Assembly (NCBI GenBank): GCA_016294075.1
Contig: JAEDCQ010000007.1
Span: 1-64,000, forward strand
Length of the DNA stretch: 64,000 bases
Direction: 5' to 3'
Source: Lachnospiraceae bacterium
GTDB lineage: Bacteria; Bacillota; Clostridia; Lachnospirales; Lachnospiraceae
The notes under the pieces were generated by a model, which saw only the letters and a program-made list of their open reading frames with translations, made no database searches and was not told where the DNA came from. The position numbers and the translations under genes are program-made. Position 1 is the first letter of the stretch. Each line of letters starts with the position of its first letter. Positions 24,836 through 34,556 of the stretch are shown here, piece after piece.

Positions 24836-25864
24836 CTAGTTAAAATGGAAGAATTTCTGGCAGAGCTTATAGCCCTCCACAGATATTTTTCTTCCCCCCT
24901 TACCGGGCAGATTCATGCAATTGCCCAATAAACCGTATCTTAGCCGCATAAATACATAGCGGTCCTTCTTTTTCAGATAATCCCATAATTCCTTTTTCTT
25001 TTCCAGATTTTCTTCTGTTCCCGATTTAATCAGCATAATAGAAGAAATAGTAGTGATAATATCGAGATAGTTCATCATATAAGACTTTAATTGTTTTTCT
25101 TTATAAATGATGTTCCTGTTATCTACTATGTAATCCATCATACGCTTATTTACACGTATCTGTTGGTCAATACGGGAAATCATAACCGTTTCATTAACCG
25201 ACTGGTCTTCTCTTCCGATATAGTAACGATAAAAATCCACATCAAGATAATACATGTTTTTCACATAAGGAAGCGGTTCAAATACAAAAAGATTGTCCAC
25301 ATAAAAAGTATGTTCCGGAAGACGTATGCCGCATTCCTTTAACATCTTCGTGCGGAATATGACGGAATGCATCAAAATATACTGTCCTTTAAAGAAATGT
25401 CCGACTTCCTTCCAAGTAAACAGCGTATCCTTCGGCAAAGTCCTTGAAGAGTATTTCATAACCCTTTTATGCTTTACCCCTTCTTTATCATAGACAAAGT
25501 TACTAATCATCATATCAAGAACCGGTCTGTTTCCGGCAAGCTCAGATAATTTATCAAGGATCTTGCGATACGCATCTGCATCTACCCAGTCATCACTGTC
25601 CACAACCTTGAAAAACAATCCTGTGGCATTATCAAGACCTGTATTTACCGCTGAGCCATGACCACCGTTTTCTTTATTTACGGCTTTTACAATTGTAGGA
25701 TACTTTTGGGCATATTCTTTGGCAATTTCAGGCGTGCGGTCCTTTGAACCGTCATTTACCACAATAATTTCAACCTCTTCACCACCAATCAAAAGTGATT
25801 CAATGCATTTTGCCATATACGCTTCTGAATTATAACAAGGTATTGCAATTGATAATAATTTCAT
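24836..25864 (-). CDS. Family 2 glycosyltransferase
   Basis: Inverting GT2 enzyme (342 aa) that transfers a sugar from a nucleotide donor. It opens with LLSIAIPCYNSEAYMAKC, followed by VNDGSKDRTPEIAKEY and the DXD-like VVDSDDWVDADAY (about 85-97). No membrane segment is obvious. The acceptor and donor are unknown, and no polysaccharide cluster surrounds it. GGAGG precedes the ATG; mutY lies 22 nt upstream on the same strand. Confidence 0.9.
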   Translation of the reverse strand: MKLLSIAIPCYNSEAYMAKCIESLLIGGEEVEIIVVNDGSKDRTPEIAKEYAQKYPTIVKAVNKENGGHGSAVNTGLDNATGLFFKVVDSDDWVDADAYRKILDKLSELAGNRPVLDMMISNFVYDKEGVKHKRVMKYSSRTLPKDTLFTWKEVGHFFKGQYILMHSVIFRTKMLKECGIRLPEHTFYVDNLFVFEPLPYVKNMYYLDVDFYRYYIGREDQSVNETVMISRIDQQIRVNKRMMDYIVDNRNIIYKEKQLKSYMMNYLDIITTISSIMLIKSGTEENLEKKKELWDYLKKKDRYVFMRLRYGLLGNCMNLPGKGGRKISVEGYKLCQKFFHFN

Positions 25865-25886
25865 TTCTTTTTTCCTCCGTTACTTC

Positions 25887-26984
25887 CTAATTAAATCTCT
25901 CGTTTCCCAATTTCAGATTCATATATCCCGCATACGCCGCAAACGCAGACGGAATCGGATAATTTTGCTCTGTTTCTGTGGGATGGACAAAACGATATAT
26001 CTCTTTTCCCCTGCCTTTTCTTTTTTCCAACTCGTCTATTCGCACGGCATAACCAATCATATGCCATTCCTTATGCGAAAAGATATGAACTGCAGGAGGC
26101 AGTTTTTCAATTCTGACAGCATATACCCCGTTTTCTTTCAGATGAATGAGTACCTCGCTGTCGCTTACATGTCCGTCAAGCATCGGAAACTCATAAAGCC
26201 CGGCAAGCAGCCCCTTATCCGGCCGTTTATGTATTGCTATATTTTCTCCGTCCTTTAGCAGAAGGACTGTTTTCTTTTCAACTGTCCTTTTCTTTTTGGG
26301 TTCCCTTTTGGGAAATTCCATCACACAATCATTTTTTCTTGACAGACAAAATGTATTCCATGGGCAGCTTCTGCATCCGGGTTCTCCGTTTGGAATACAG
26401 ACAGTTGCTCCAAGCTCCATCATAGCCTGATTAAAGTCTCCCGGCCGTTCCCACGGAATAACCTCCAAAAGCTCACACTCCACTCTTTTTTTTACAGTAG
26501 GCAGCGTAATATACTCTCCATCCATGCGAAGCCTGCTTAAAATACGCAGTACATTGCCATCCACCGCCGGTACTGCTTTATTATATGCAATAGATGCTAT
26601 GGCACCTGCCGTATAGCTGCCGATTCCCGAAAGCTTCTGTAGTTCTTCCCATGAATCAGGCATGACACCTCCATAATGCTCCATTATCTGCACTGCAGCC
26701 TTCTTCATATTACGGACGCGGCTGTAATATCCCAGCCCTTCCCAGTATTTAAGCAGTTGTTCCTCCTTTGCAAGAGCAAGAGCTTCTATATTCGGAAACT
26801 GCTCCAAAAAACGAAGATAATACGGAATGACCGCTTCTACCCTTGTCTGCTGCAGCATAATCTCAGATACCCAGATACGATATGCGTCTTTATTTTCTCT
26901 CCACGGCAGACATCTGTGGCCCGTGTCATACCAATCAAGCAGAGGTACTGCTATTTCCTTTAATATATCAGATTTTTCTCTCAA
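25887..26984 (-). CDS. mutY: A/G-specific adenine glycosylase MutY
   Basis: Removes adenine mispaired with 8-oxoguanine. Catalytic residues E41 (SEIMLQQT) and D142 (AVDGNVLR) flank the helix-hairpin-helix LSGIGSYTAGAIA (118-130). The [4Fe-4S] cluster Cys are 196, 204, 207 and 213. A NUDIX-like C-terminal domain completes the 365 aa. The start codon is TTG, as no ATG lies before the conserved N-terminus. It overlaps the end of the upstream DUF1653 gene by 17 nt. Confidence 0.95.
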   Translation of the reverse strand: MREKSDILKEIAVPLLDWYDTGHRCLPWRENKDAYRIWVSEIMLQQTRVEAVIPYYLRFLEQFPNIEALALAKEEQLLKYWEGLGYYSRVRNMKKAAVQIMEHYGGVMPDSWEELQKLSGIGSYTAGAIASIAYNKAVPAVDGNVLRILSRLRMDGEYITLPTVKKRVECELLEVIPWERPGDFNQAMMELGATVCIPNGEPGCRSCPWNTFCLSRKNDCVMEFPKREPKKKRTVEKKTVLLLKDGENIAIHKRPDKGLLAGLYEFPMLDGHVSDSEVLIHLKENGVYAVRIEKLPPAVHIFSHKEWHMIGYAVRIDELEKRKGRGKEIYRFVHPTETEQNYPIPSAFAAYAGYMNLKLGNERFN

Positions 26985-27501
26985 TCTCGTATCTCTCTTT
27001 TGTTTCTAAACATGTTTTTAACTGCCTGTACCTGTCCTCAAGCTCTCCATCCTCAATCACAACATCCATAACAGTTGCCAGAATATTAATCATATCGTCT
27101 GTGATTTTATGATGCAGCGCCGTTAAAATATTACGTCTTTCTGACACACTGCCGGCGTCCAGAAATTCCAAAATCAGAGGGTCTGCCGCATTTATTTCTT
27201 CATCCGCTTTTTCTTCGTTGACCGTTTCGGGCAATACAGTCTCCCTATCATTGACACTTGTGTCAAGGCTTATCAAATCATCAACACGTTCAAAGCGGAA
27301 TTTCTGCATAATATCAGGATATTTTTCATGATCCACTTCGGAGACAAACATGTCAAGCGGTCTGCAATATACCTGAAAGTCCCCATATAATGCCTGATAC
27401 ACTACCATTCTTTCTCCGGTTTCGGAATGTGTGGCAAGTGTAATTACCTTATATATATTTCCTTTAAAGTGCCTGTAAATCTCATCCTTTTTCGGAAGCA
27501 T
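26968..27501 (-). CDS. DUF1653-domain protein
   Basis: A 177-aa cytosolic protein. The N-terminal 75 residues match DUF1653: YRHFKGNIYKVITLATHSET, VYQALYGDFQVYCRPLDMF and a final phenylalanine-arginine segment. The rest is acidic and low in known motifs, with a helical C-terminus rich in charged residues. Function unknown. It overlaps mutY by 17 nt, so the two are probably cotranscribed. AAGGAG precedes the ATG. Confidence 0.8.
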   Translation of the reverse strand: MLPKKDEIYRHFKGNIYKVITLATHSETGERMVVYQALYGDFQVYCRPLDMFVSEVDHEKYPDIMQKFRFERVDDLISLDTSVNDRETVLPETVNEEKADEEINAADPLILEFLDAGSVSERRNILTALHHKITDDMINILATVMDVVIEDGELEDRYRQLKTCLETKERYEIERKI

Positions 27502-27626
27502 TCCATCTTCTCCTTAAATCATACTAAGTCATAAAGGTAAAGCAATATTTTCATAATTGTTTACAAAAATATCATTACCTGCATTGCTTTATTATATAAT
27601 GAAATCTACATATTGTCATGTAAATC

Positions 27627-27995
27627 TTATCCTTTATAGCTTAGAAATTTATGTAAAACGCTGCACTGCGAATCCCCGAAGCAGACTGCCGAAAGTTCAT
27701 TCATTAATAATTGTTTTTCTCCGTCGGAAAGACGGTCAATCCGTTTATGATGTATCTGAACGGTATATTCACGCCTTCCGTCTTCGTAATAAACCTTTGT
27801 CATGGTTATTCCCGCATTCCGATATCCTTTTTTTTCAAGAACATCGGAAAGCTGCTTTGTGTATTCTTCTTCCAGTTCTTCGTAAAACATCCTGTCTGCA
27901 GCTATTGAATTCTTACCCTGTCCGTTTACCTGCAAAGAAAAAAACGAAATAAGAAGCATAAAAGCTATAATCAAATAAAAACGATATCTTTTCAT
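27627..27995 (-). CDS. Small secreted or membrane-anchored protein of unknown function
   Basis: A 122-aa protein with an N-terminal signal peptide or anchor (about 5-24, LIIAFMLLISFFSLQV), then a charged helical stretch and a beta-like part with YYEDGRREYTVQIHHKRI. Two cysteines near the end (CFGDSQC) could form a disulfide. I do not recognise the family. GAGAGG precedes two consecutive ATGs; the second was chosen for spacing, and the longest frame opens at an upstream TTG (28010). It stands alone. Confidence 0.65.
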   Translation of the reverse strand: MKRYRFYLIIAFMLLISFFSLQVNGQGKNSIAADRMFYEELEEEYTKQLSDVLEKKGYRNAGITMTKVYYEDGRREYTVQIHHKRIDRLSDGEKQLLMNELSAVCFGDSQCSVLHKFLSYKG

Positions 27996-28104
27996 CATCA
28001 AACCTCTCAATCTGCCGCTTAAGCGACTTGTTTCCTGTGATGATATTAAGATACCGTTTTATATGTCCTATTAAACGGACTTTTTTATTATTTCACGTGA
28101 TTTT

Positions 28105-28815
28105 TTATTTAAATACTTCTTCCAAATGTTTTACTTCCCTTCCGTCATCATCATAATGATGGATATTATATGTAAAACCATCCTCTATCATATCTATCAT
28201 ATATTTTACCAATTCCGGATCAAACTGTTCTCCGCTGTACCTGTTCAATTCCTCTAATATCTTTTCCTTTGAAAGATGGCTTCGATAGCAGCGGTCGCTG
28301 CTCATGGCATCATAAGCATCCGGGACACCGACTTTTCCACAGTCATGTACCAATGCAATATAGCGGATTAAGGTTGCATCCGCTTCACTCATTCTCATTC
28401 GACGAGCTATTTCCTCAGAATACAAGGCCACTCTGACAGAATGCTCCTGTGTATATTGGTCCTTTGCATCTACCAGATATGCAAATGTAACCATCGCCTG
28501 CGATATAATCTGCCTATCCTTTTCTCTCTGGATTTCCAATTTACGAATCCGAAGGTCTGCTCCCCTCCTTTTATAATCTGTTTGTTGTATTCAAACGGAA
28601 CCACGGTAATGGTATCATTTTCTTCTTTATATCCTCCGATTCTTCAAGGGTCTGACCCTTGCATTCTATTCTGATAGGCCGCTTATTATTATACAAAACA
28701 TATAATTTCAACATTCCGAAACACACCGCAAGCAAAAGAAACGATAGAAAAAATGTCCGCAGAATGTATTTGCGGTTGTATTTTATACTTTTTAGTTTTG
28801 TTTTTTTCTTTTCAT
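28105..28815 (-). pseudogene. Decayed membrane HD-GYP phosphodiesterase gene
   Basis: A broken gene for a membrane-bound HD-GYP (cyclic-di-GMP phosphodiesterase-like) protein. The N-terminal part (from about 28815) encodes a basic start and membrane helix TFFLSFLLLAVCFGM; the frame then shifts at about 28630, giving NDTITVVPFEYNKQII, and again near 28560 into the HD part. Only the last 144 codons remain open. There the N-terminal half, with QEHSVRVALYSEEIARRM and the HDCGK metal motif, is joined directly to the late motif DAYDAMSSDRCYR, so about 80 residues including the HHE and GYP motifs are deleted. A further frame problem at an A7 run separates the ATG from the helix. Confidence 0.8.
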
Positions 28816-28837
28816 CTCATGCCTCTGGCGCAGTAAT

Positions 28838-29284
28838 TTATTGTAATACTTCACTTACAAGACGATTTACGATAGAGCCGTCTGCTTTTCCTTTTACAAG
28901 AGGCATCAGCTCCTTCATCACTTTACCCTTATCCTTTGCGGAAGGATTTTCAATGCACAACTTTGCAAGCACATCCTCAATAACGGCGCGAATGGCTTCC
29001 TCACTCATCTCTTCCGGTGCAAACTCACTTAATACCTGAAGTCTTTTATCACATGCCTCAATAATATCAATGCGGTCTTTCGGTGCAAGCTCCTTTGTTT
29101 CTTTTGTCTGTCGTATTTCTTTTTTTATTACCTCGTTTTCTTCTTCCTCCGTCAAATCAGCACGTTTATCAATTGCCTTATTCTTTAATGCTGCAAGAAG
29201 CATGGATAAGGTCTCTTTCCTTTCCTTATCCTTTTCTTTCATGGCTTTTACCATTTCACCCCTGATTACTTCAATCTTACTCAT
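28838..29284 (-). CDS. GatB/YqeY-domain protein
   Basis: A 148-aa YqeY protein, related to the C-terminal tail domain of GatB, the tRNA-dependent amidotransferase subunit. It is helical, with KERKETLSMLLAALKNKAID near the N-terminus and GKVMKELMPLVKGKADGSIVN, typical of the family, near the end. Its exact role is unknown; a link to tRNA recognition is inferred from GatB. The start was set at the ATG at 29284, preceded by AGAGGAAATT, 47 codons inside the longest frame. Confidence 0.9.
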   Translation of the reverse strand: MSKIEVIRGEMVKAMKEKDKERKETLSMLLAALKNKAIDKRADLTEEEENEVIKKEIRQTKETKELAPKDRIDIIEACDKRLQVLSEFAPEEMSEEAIRAVIEDVLAKLCIENPSAKDKGKVMKELMPLVKGKADGSIVNRLVSEVLQ

Positions 29285-29349
29285 AATTTCCTCTCTTTCT
29301 GCCGTTCTCCGGTCTTTTGCACTCTTCTTTCGGATAAACTTAGTTCCGT

Positions 29350-29820
29350 TTATAAATCTTCGTGACAGAAATAACACATATACTCTCCTTTGGATGCATA
29401 CGGAATCAGATTTTCCGCTGCACAATAATTACATCTTACCATACGGTATCCCCGCGGGATACTATCTCCTTCATAAAGACGCATTGCCACAGTACGTTTT
29501 CCCTTCTTTTCCGTTCTCATACGTGCTTCAGTCTCTGTATAGCTTCTGCTTACATTGGGCACCGCACCGGATGTTCCGGTCTTATGCTGATGTATATTAT
29601 TTTCCGAGCGGTGATTATCCTCCGCCGCACAATTCCGTTCCACATTCGGTCCCACACTCTTCTGTCCCTTTATATCGGCAAAACTTTTTTGAGACTGAGG
29701 TGGTCTTTTCTGATATACCGTTGACTTCCTATTGCTTTTCTGTGAAAAATTTTTTGCTTTATTAATTTGACCGAAAATAAAAAAGCAAAAAACAATAAAC
29801 CATATTAATACTACAGGCAT
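29350..29820 (-). CDS. Membrane-anchored zinc-ribbon protein, unknown function
   Basis: A 156-aa protein with one N-terminal membrane helix (about 2-18), a low-complexity polar linker rich in Ser, Asn, Gln and Lys, and a C-terminal double CxxC zinc ribbon (CNYC near 131-134 and CYFC near 150-153). The RNYC/CxxC layout suggests a small metal-binding domain on the cytosolic side. I do not recognise a named family. AAAGGAG precedes the ATG. It lies between holA and yqeY on the same strand. Confidence 0.7.
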   Translation of the reverse strand: MPVVLIWFIVFCFFIFGQINKAKNFSQKSNRKSTVYQKRPPQSQKSFADIKGQKSVGPNVERNCAAEDNHRSENNIHQHKTGTSGAVPNVSRSYTETEARMRTEKKGKRTVAMRLYEGDSIPRGYRMVRCNYCAAENLIPYASKGEYMCYFCHEDL

Positions 29821-29860
29821 AACTTCTCCTTTCTAATCCGTCTGTACTTTATAATACGCC

Positions 29861-30838
29861 TTAACGGCTTCTTTCAATAATCAGTAATTCCACGCTCAGT
29901 ACATCATTCAGGCGTCCCGTCTTTACTGCCTCATCAGCTTTAACACAGGAAGCCAGGGCTTCCTTTAATTCACTTATCTTAAATCTGGAAGCCTGTTTCT
30001 CATATTTTTGTACAATAAACGGCGGAAGCCCCACCTTGTCTGCAATCTGTCTGCCATGAATATTTTTAAGCTGTAATTCTTTTACCTGAAGCATCAGGTT
30101 AAACTGTCTGGCAATCAATGCCAGAATTCCCATGGGTGGTTCCTTTAATGTCAGCAGGTCATGATACATATCAAGAGCTTCCTTTTGACGCTTATCAGCA
30201 ATAGACGACACCATATCAAAAATCCGGTTACTGACACGCTGCGTACAGATATTCTCTATGGCAGATTTTGTAATTACATTATCCCTGATGGTATAACACA
30301 TTAATTTCTCCCATTCGGTACGGATATTTGCCATTTCCGTTCCTGTTTTTTCTAAAAAGAAAGTAATCGTCTGTTCATCAATCGACTTTCCTTCCTTCTT
30401 TGCCAGAGAATATATCCACTTTTTCAAGGTTGCTTCGTTTTGCCGGGCAAATTCGCATACACGCCCTGTCTCTTTGATTGTTTTAAAGAGCCGTGAACGT
30501 TTATCAACCTGTGTTTCCACAAGAATGATAATAACGCTCTGAGCAGGTTGTTTCAAATATTCTGCGAGGCTGTCGCCACCGGCTTTACACAATCCTGTAT
30601 TTTCTAAAACGATAACTCTTCTTTCCGCAAAAAAAGGAAGTGTTTCTGCCTGATCAATGACTTCACCGATATTGATATCTTTACCTTCATAATAATGATA
30701 GTTCATTGTATCATCCGGTGATACAAGTGCTTCTTTTAATTTATCACGGTACTGCTTACGCAGGTAGTCCTCTTCTCCATACAGCAGATATACCTGTTTA
30801 AATGAACCGTTCTTTAAATCCTGTATCAACTGCTGCAT
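29861..30838 (-). CDS. holA: DNA polymerase III subunit delta
   Basis: Clamp-loader subunit that opens the beta sliding clamp. LYGEEDYLRKQYRDKL near the N-terminus, the P-loop-less AAA+ core and the C-terminal LKEPPMGILALIARQFNLML region fit HolA. Length 325 aa is normal. AGAGGA stands 4 nt before the ATG at 30838, which was preferred over an ATG 4 codons upstream. Confidence 0.93.
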   Translation of the reverse strand: MQQLIQDLKNGSFKQVYLLYGEEDYLRKQYRDKLKEALVSPDDTMNYHYYEGKDINIGEVIDQAETLPFFAERRVIVLENTGLCKAGGDSLAEYLKQPAQSVIIILVETQVDKRSRLFKTIKETGRVCEFARQNEATLKKWIYSLAKKEGKSIDEQTITFFLEKTGTEMANIRTEWEKLMCYTIRDNVITKSAIENICTQRVSNRIFDMVSSIADKRQKEALDMYHDLLTLKEPPMGILALIARQFNLMLQVKELQLKNIHGRQIADKVGLPPFIVQKYEKQASRFKISELKEALASCVKADEAVKTGRLNDVLSVELLIIERSR

Positions 30839-31052
30839 GCTTCCTCTCATTCTGCCGTCCCGGCGATTGCTTGCTTTGAGCCTTTTTTCTTCTTTTTTAT
30901 ACTTTAGTGCATTACAGCAATATTATAAAATAACTCTTTATTTTTTTCTACCGTTTTTTCTATTTCTTGTACTCTTGACGAAAATATGGTAATATTGACA
31001 GCGTTGTAATAAATGAAAAAACAATGTTTTACAAGATTTACGGAGAATGGTT

Positions 31053-31778
31053 ATGACCTCAGATAAAAGACTTGCCTTTTCTTGCGGCATGCGTGACGGC
31101 ATCCCTATTGCTACCGGATATTTTGCCGTTGCCTTCACACTCGGAATTGCTGCCAGAAATGCAGGATTTACACCCTTACAGGCATTGTTTGTCAGTCTGA
31201 CGAATAATGCATCAGCCGGAGAATATGCCGGTTTTACACTGATAAGTCAAAACGCCGGCTATTTAGAGCTTGCTTTAATGATGCTGGTTGCAAATGCCCG
31301 GTATCTTTTGATGTCCTGTGCCCTTTCACAAAAGCTCGATTCCAAAACATCCTTACTCCACCGCATGATAATCGGATATGATGTTACGGATGAGATTTTC
31401 GGAATCTGTATTAATGCTCCGGGAAAGCTGAATCCTTTTTATGCTTATGGTGCTTTTTCCGTCGCCATTCCCGGTTGGTCAATCGGTACCTATCTGGGTG
31501 TGTTAATGGGAAATGTACTTCCCGCAAATGTAGTCAGTGCATTAAGTGTCGGATTATACGGTATGTTTATTGCCATTATCATTCCGCCTGCAAAAAAGAG
31601 CCGTCTTCTTGCCGGCCTGATTATACTGTCTATGCTACTTAGTCTGTTATTCAGCATATTACCGTTTTTATCCAAAATTCCGTCGGGAACCGCGATACTG
31701 CTTCTGACAATTGCCATTTCCGCAGCAGCAGCCGTACTGTTTCCAATCAAGGAAGGAGAAACGCAGAATGGAGCATAA
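31053..31778 (+). CDS. azlC: Branched-chain amino acid exporter subunit AzlC
   Basis: Large subunit (241 aa, about seven membrane segments) of the AzlCD exporter of leucine, isoleucine and valine analogues. GMRDGIPIATGYFAVAFTLGI at the N-terminus and NARYLLMSCALSQKL are typical. It overlaps azlD by 11 nt. GGAG precedes the second ATG of the frame, which was taken as the start. ilvE lies just beyond, in the convergent direction, so branched-chain amino acid metabolism is clustered here. Confidence 0.93.
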   Translation: MTSDKRLAFSCGMRDGIPIATGYFAVAFTLGIAARNAGFTPLQALFVSLTNNASAGEYAGFTLISQNAGYLELALMMLVANARYLLMSCALSQKLDSKTSLLHRMIIGYDVTDEIFGICINAPGKLNPFYAYGAFSVAIPGWSIGTYLGVLMGNVLPANVVSALSVGLYGMFIAIIIPPAKKSRLLAGLIILSMLLSLLFSILPFLSKIPSGTAILLLTIAISAAAAVLFPIKEGETQNGA

Positions 31779-32073
31779 TATTTATATCTATATGGCAATT
31801 ATGGCCGGAGTAACCTATTTAATCCGTGTTCTTCCTCTTACCCTGATTCGTCGTGAAATCAAGAGCACATTTATTCGTTCCTTTTTATACTATGTACCGT
31901 ATGTCACATTATCGGTAATGACCTTTCCGGCTATCATTCATGCAACGCGCAGTCCGATTGCCGCCATGCTTGCTTTTGCAGCCGCCATTTTACTTGCATG
32001 GTTTGGCAGAAGCCTTTTTCAGGTATCGGTTTTTGCCTGCATTGTCGTTTTTATATCCGAGTTATTTTTATAA
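31768..32073 (+). CDS. azlD: Branched-chain amino acid exporter subunit AzlD
   Basis: Small subunit (101 aa, about four membrane segments) of the AzlCD exporter. YLIRVLPLTLIRREIKS and the YVPYVTLSVMTFP segment are characteristic. Its ATG lies within the last codons of azlC and is preceded by AAGGAG, so translation is coupled. Confidence 0.92.
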   Translation: MEHNIYIYMAIMAGVTYLIRVLPLTLIRREIKSTFIRSFLYYVPYVTLSVMTFPAIIHATRSPIAAMLAFAAAILLAWFGRSLFQVSVFACIVVFISELFL

Positions 32074-32126
32074 TTCTATACCGTATGAAAGCTGTTCTCT
32101 GCATACTTTCTAAATCTTTTTATTAA

Positions 32127-32157
32127 AAAAACCGAAGCCCATCGGCTCCGGTTTTTT
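32127..32157. terminator. Bidirectional terminator between azlD and ilvE
   Basis: Hairpin with AAAACCG-AGCC and GGCT-CGGTTTT arms (one mismatch) and A/T runs on both sides, between convergent genes. Confidence 0.88.
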
Positions 32158-32184
32158 ATGTAATTATAATTATTTAAATATAAA

Positions 32185-33210
32185 TTACTTAATAACGCGA
32201 ATCCAGCCTTCGGGTGCTTTAATCCGTCCCATCTGGATGCCGGTTAATGTATCATACAGTTTTTGTGTAATCGGTCCCATCTGTGTCATACCGCTCGGTA
32301 AGCAGATTTCTGTTCCGTGGTCCACAATTTTTCCGACAGGAGAAATAACAGCAGCTGTTCCGCAAAGACCGCATTCTGCCATATCCTTTACTTCCTCTAA
32401 CGTAATTTCTCTTTCTTCCGCTTCTAATCCGAGATATTCCTGTGCAACCTGAATCAGGGATCTTCTTGTAATGGAAGGAAGAATACTGTCTGACTTAGGA
32501 GTAACAACCTTATTATCCTTTGTTACAAATAAGAAGTTGGCACCACCTGTCTCCTCAACCTTTGTTCTTGTCTTAGGGTCAAGATACATATTCTCATCAT
32601 AGCCTTCTTTATGAGCAGTAACAATTGCATGAAGGCTCATCGCATAGTTAAGTCCTGCCTTGATATTGCCGGTTCCGCAAGGTGCCGCTCTGTCAAAATC
32701 ACTTACTTTAATTGTAAGAGGCTTTACACCACCCTTAAAATACGGACCAACCGGAGTCGTAAATACTCTGAACTGATAGTCATCAGCAGGTTTCACTCCG
32801 ATAACCGGATTAATTCCGAACATATACGGACGAATATATAAGCTTGCGCCTGTTCCGAATGGAGGAACATATGCCGCATTTGCTGCTACTACCTGATCAA
32901 TGGCATCCAGGAATTTTTCTTTCGGGAATACCGGCATTTCCAAGCGTTTTGCAGATGTTTCCATTCTGTCTGCATTTAAGTCGGGACGGAATGTTACGAT
33001 ATGACCGTCTTCTGTTGTATAAGCCTTCATACCCTCAAAAACAGTCTGTGCATACTGAAGTACACCGGCACATTCACTCATAACAATCATGTCATCGTCA
33101 ATAATTGCGCCTTCATCCCATTTCCCTTCTTTAAAGTTTGAAACGTAACGTTTGTCCGTTTTGATATAGCCAAAACCAAGATTCGACCAATCAATATTTT
33201 TCTTTTCCAT
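32185..33210 (-). CDS. ilvE: Branched-chain amino acid aminotransferase
   Basis: PLP enzyme transaminating leucine, isoleucine and valine with 2-oxoglutarate (341 aa). YAQTVFEGMKAY, ASLYIRPYMFG, the PLP-Lys region CGTGNIKAGLNYAMS and EETGGANFLFV are diagnostic of fold-type IV BCAT. AGAGGGG precedes the ATG at 33210, so the 8 extra upstream codons were trimmed. A near-consensus promoter lies at 33256-33284. No T-box is visible in the short leader. Confidence 0.96.
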   Translation of the reverse strand: MEKKNIDWSNLGFGYIKTDKRYVSNFKEGKWDEGAIIDDDMIVMSECAGVLQYAQTVFEGMKAYTTEDGHIVTFRPDLNADRMETSAKRLEMPVFPKEKFLDAIDQVVAANAAYVPPFGTGASLYIRPYMFGINPVIGVKPADDYQFRVFTTPVGPYFKGGVKPLTIKVSDFDRAAPCGTGNIKAGLNYAMSLHAIVTAHKEGYDENMYLDPKTRTKVEETGGANFLFVTKDNKVVTPKSDSILPSITRRSLIQVAQEYLGLEAEEREITLEEVKDMAECGLCGTAAVISPVGKIVDHGTEICLPSGMTQMGPITQKLYDTLTGIQMGRIKAPEGWIRVIK

Positions 33211-33255
33211 AACTGCCCCTCTTTCTGGATTCATGTTCTTACAATAATTTTTCTC

Positions 33256-33284
33256 ATTGTAATACTTTTTTTTTGATAATTCAA
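33256..33284 (-). promoter_or_regulatory. Promoter of ilvE
   Basis: TTGAAT (33279-33284), 17 nt and TACAAT (33256-33261) on the minus strand, with a leader of about 40 nt. Confidence 0.65.
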
Positions 33285-33321
33285 TTCTTAATCCGCTAAA
33301 TATGACAAATTTAGCAAAAAA

Positions 33322-34524
33322 TCAATCGGATAAAGATTTTTTTTCTTTTTGTCTGACAAAAAACAGACTTGCCAGCATAACAATCGGAAAAAGAATGGCG
33401 ACAAGAATACCGCTCTTTAAGTTTCCGTTCATCCTGTCTGCAACCATTCCCACAGTTGTCGGTCCCGATGAACAGCCCAAATCACCTGCAAGCGCCATAA
33501 GTGCATACATGGCCGTTCCGCCGCCCGGTAATTCCCATGCTGCAATACTAAAGGTTCCCGGCCAGAAAATACCGACTGAAAATCCGCAGAGTGCGCAGCC
33601 GATAAGACCTAAAACCGGATGTCCTCCGAAAACTGCCAGCAGATAACAGGCAATACATAAAATCGAGCTTCCGACCATCATCTTCTTTAATGGAATACGT
33701 TCACTGTATTTTCCGTAAATTGCCCTTGCAAGTCCCATACATAATGCAAACGCACATGGTCCGAGTAAATCGCCTACTGTCTTGGACACCTTTAAACCGG
33801 ATTCCGCAAATGCAGATGCCCATTGGCTCATTGCCTGCTCAGAGGCTCCCGCACAAACCATCATTACAATCAGCAGCCAGAATGCTTTTTTACGAAGCAG
33901 TTCGCCAAACGCCAGCTTTTCATGTTCTTCTACAATCGGATAAATCGGTACCAGTAAAAAATAAAATGCATTAAAAATCGGTACTATCGCAAAAAAGCAG
34001 GCAAGAATACGCCAGTTTCCTATTCCGAATAACGCGAAAAATGCTGTTGATAACAGTACAACCCCTACATGTCCCCAGCAATAAAAGGAATGAAGAAGGC
34101 TCATTGCCGCTTCCTTTTTCTTTGTGGGACATGCTTCCACAATCGGGCTGATCAGCACCTCTATAATTCCGCCTCCGATTGCATAGAATACTACGGCTGT
34201 CAAAAGACCCGCATATGCATTTCCCAATAAATCAGGCAGAAACGCCATCCCGATAAGTCCCAATGCTGCACATACATGTGCAAAAACAACAGAAATCCGA
34301 TAACCAATCCGGTCAATAACCTTAGCGCAAATTAAATCTACAATTAACTGTGTAATAAAATTAATTGTTGTTATCATCGTAATCTGTGCAAGACTGAGAT
34401 TAAAAGTCGACGCAAATGTCAAGAACAATAATGGTGCGAGATTATTTACAATTGCCTGCGTGATATATCCGATATAACTGGCAAAAATCGTATGTTCGTA
34501 GTTTTTCTTAATCGTCTGAAGCAT
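33322..34524 (-). CDS. MFS transporter
   Basis: A 400-aa major facilitator with about twelve membrane segments. The N-terminus TIFASYIGYITQAIVNNLAP leads into helix 1, and the loop between helices 2 and 3 reads CAKVIDRIGYRISV, close to the MFS motif A. A run of conserved glycines near GCALCGFSVGIFWPG suggests a fucose/FucP-like or sugar-type MFS branch, but the substrate is unknown. GGGAG precedes the ATG. It lies 33 nt after proA on the same strand. Confidence 0.88.
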   Translation of the reverse strand: MLQTIKKNYEHTIFASYIGYITQAIVNNLAPLLFLTFASTFNLSLAQITMITTINFITQLIVDLICAKVIDRIGYRISVVFAHVCAALGLIGMAFLPDLLGNAYAGLLTAVVFYAIGGGIIEVLISPIVEACPTKKKEAAMSLLHSFYCWGHVGVVLLSTAFFALFGIGNWRILACFFAIVPIFNAFYFLLVPIYPIVEEHEKLAFGELLRKKAFWLLIVMMVCAGASEQAMSQWASAFAESGLKVSKTVGDLLGPCAFALCMGLARAIYGKYSERIPLKKMMVGSSILCIACYLLAVFGGHPVLGLIGCALCGFSVGIFWPGTFSIAAWELPGGGTAMYALMALAGDLGCSSGPTTVGMVADRMNGNLKSGILVAILFPIVMLASLFFVRQKEKKSLSD

Positions 34525-34556
34525 GATAGGATTATCTCCCTTTTATCATTTCGTAT

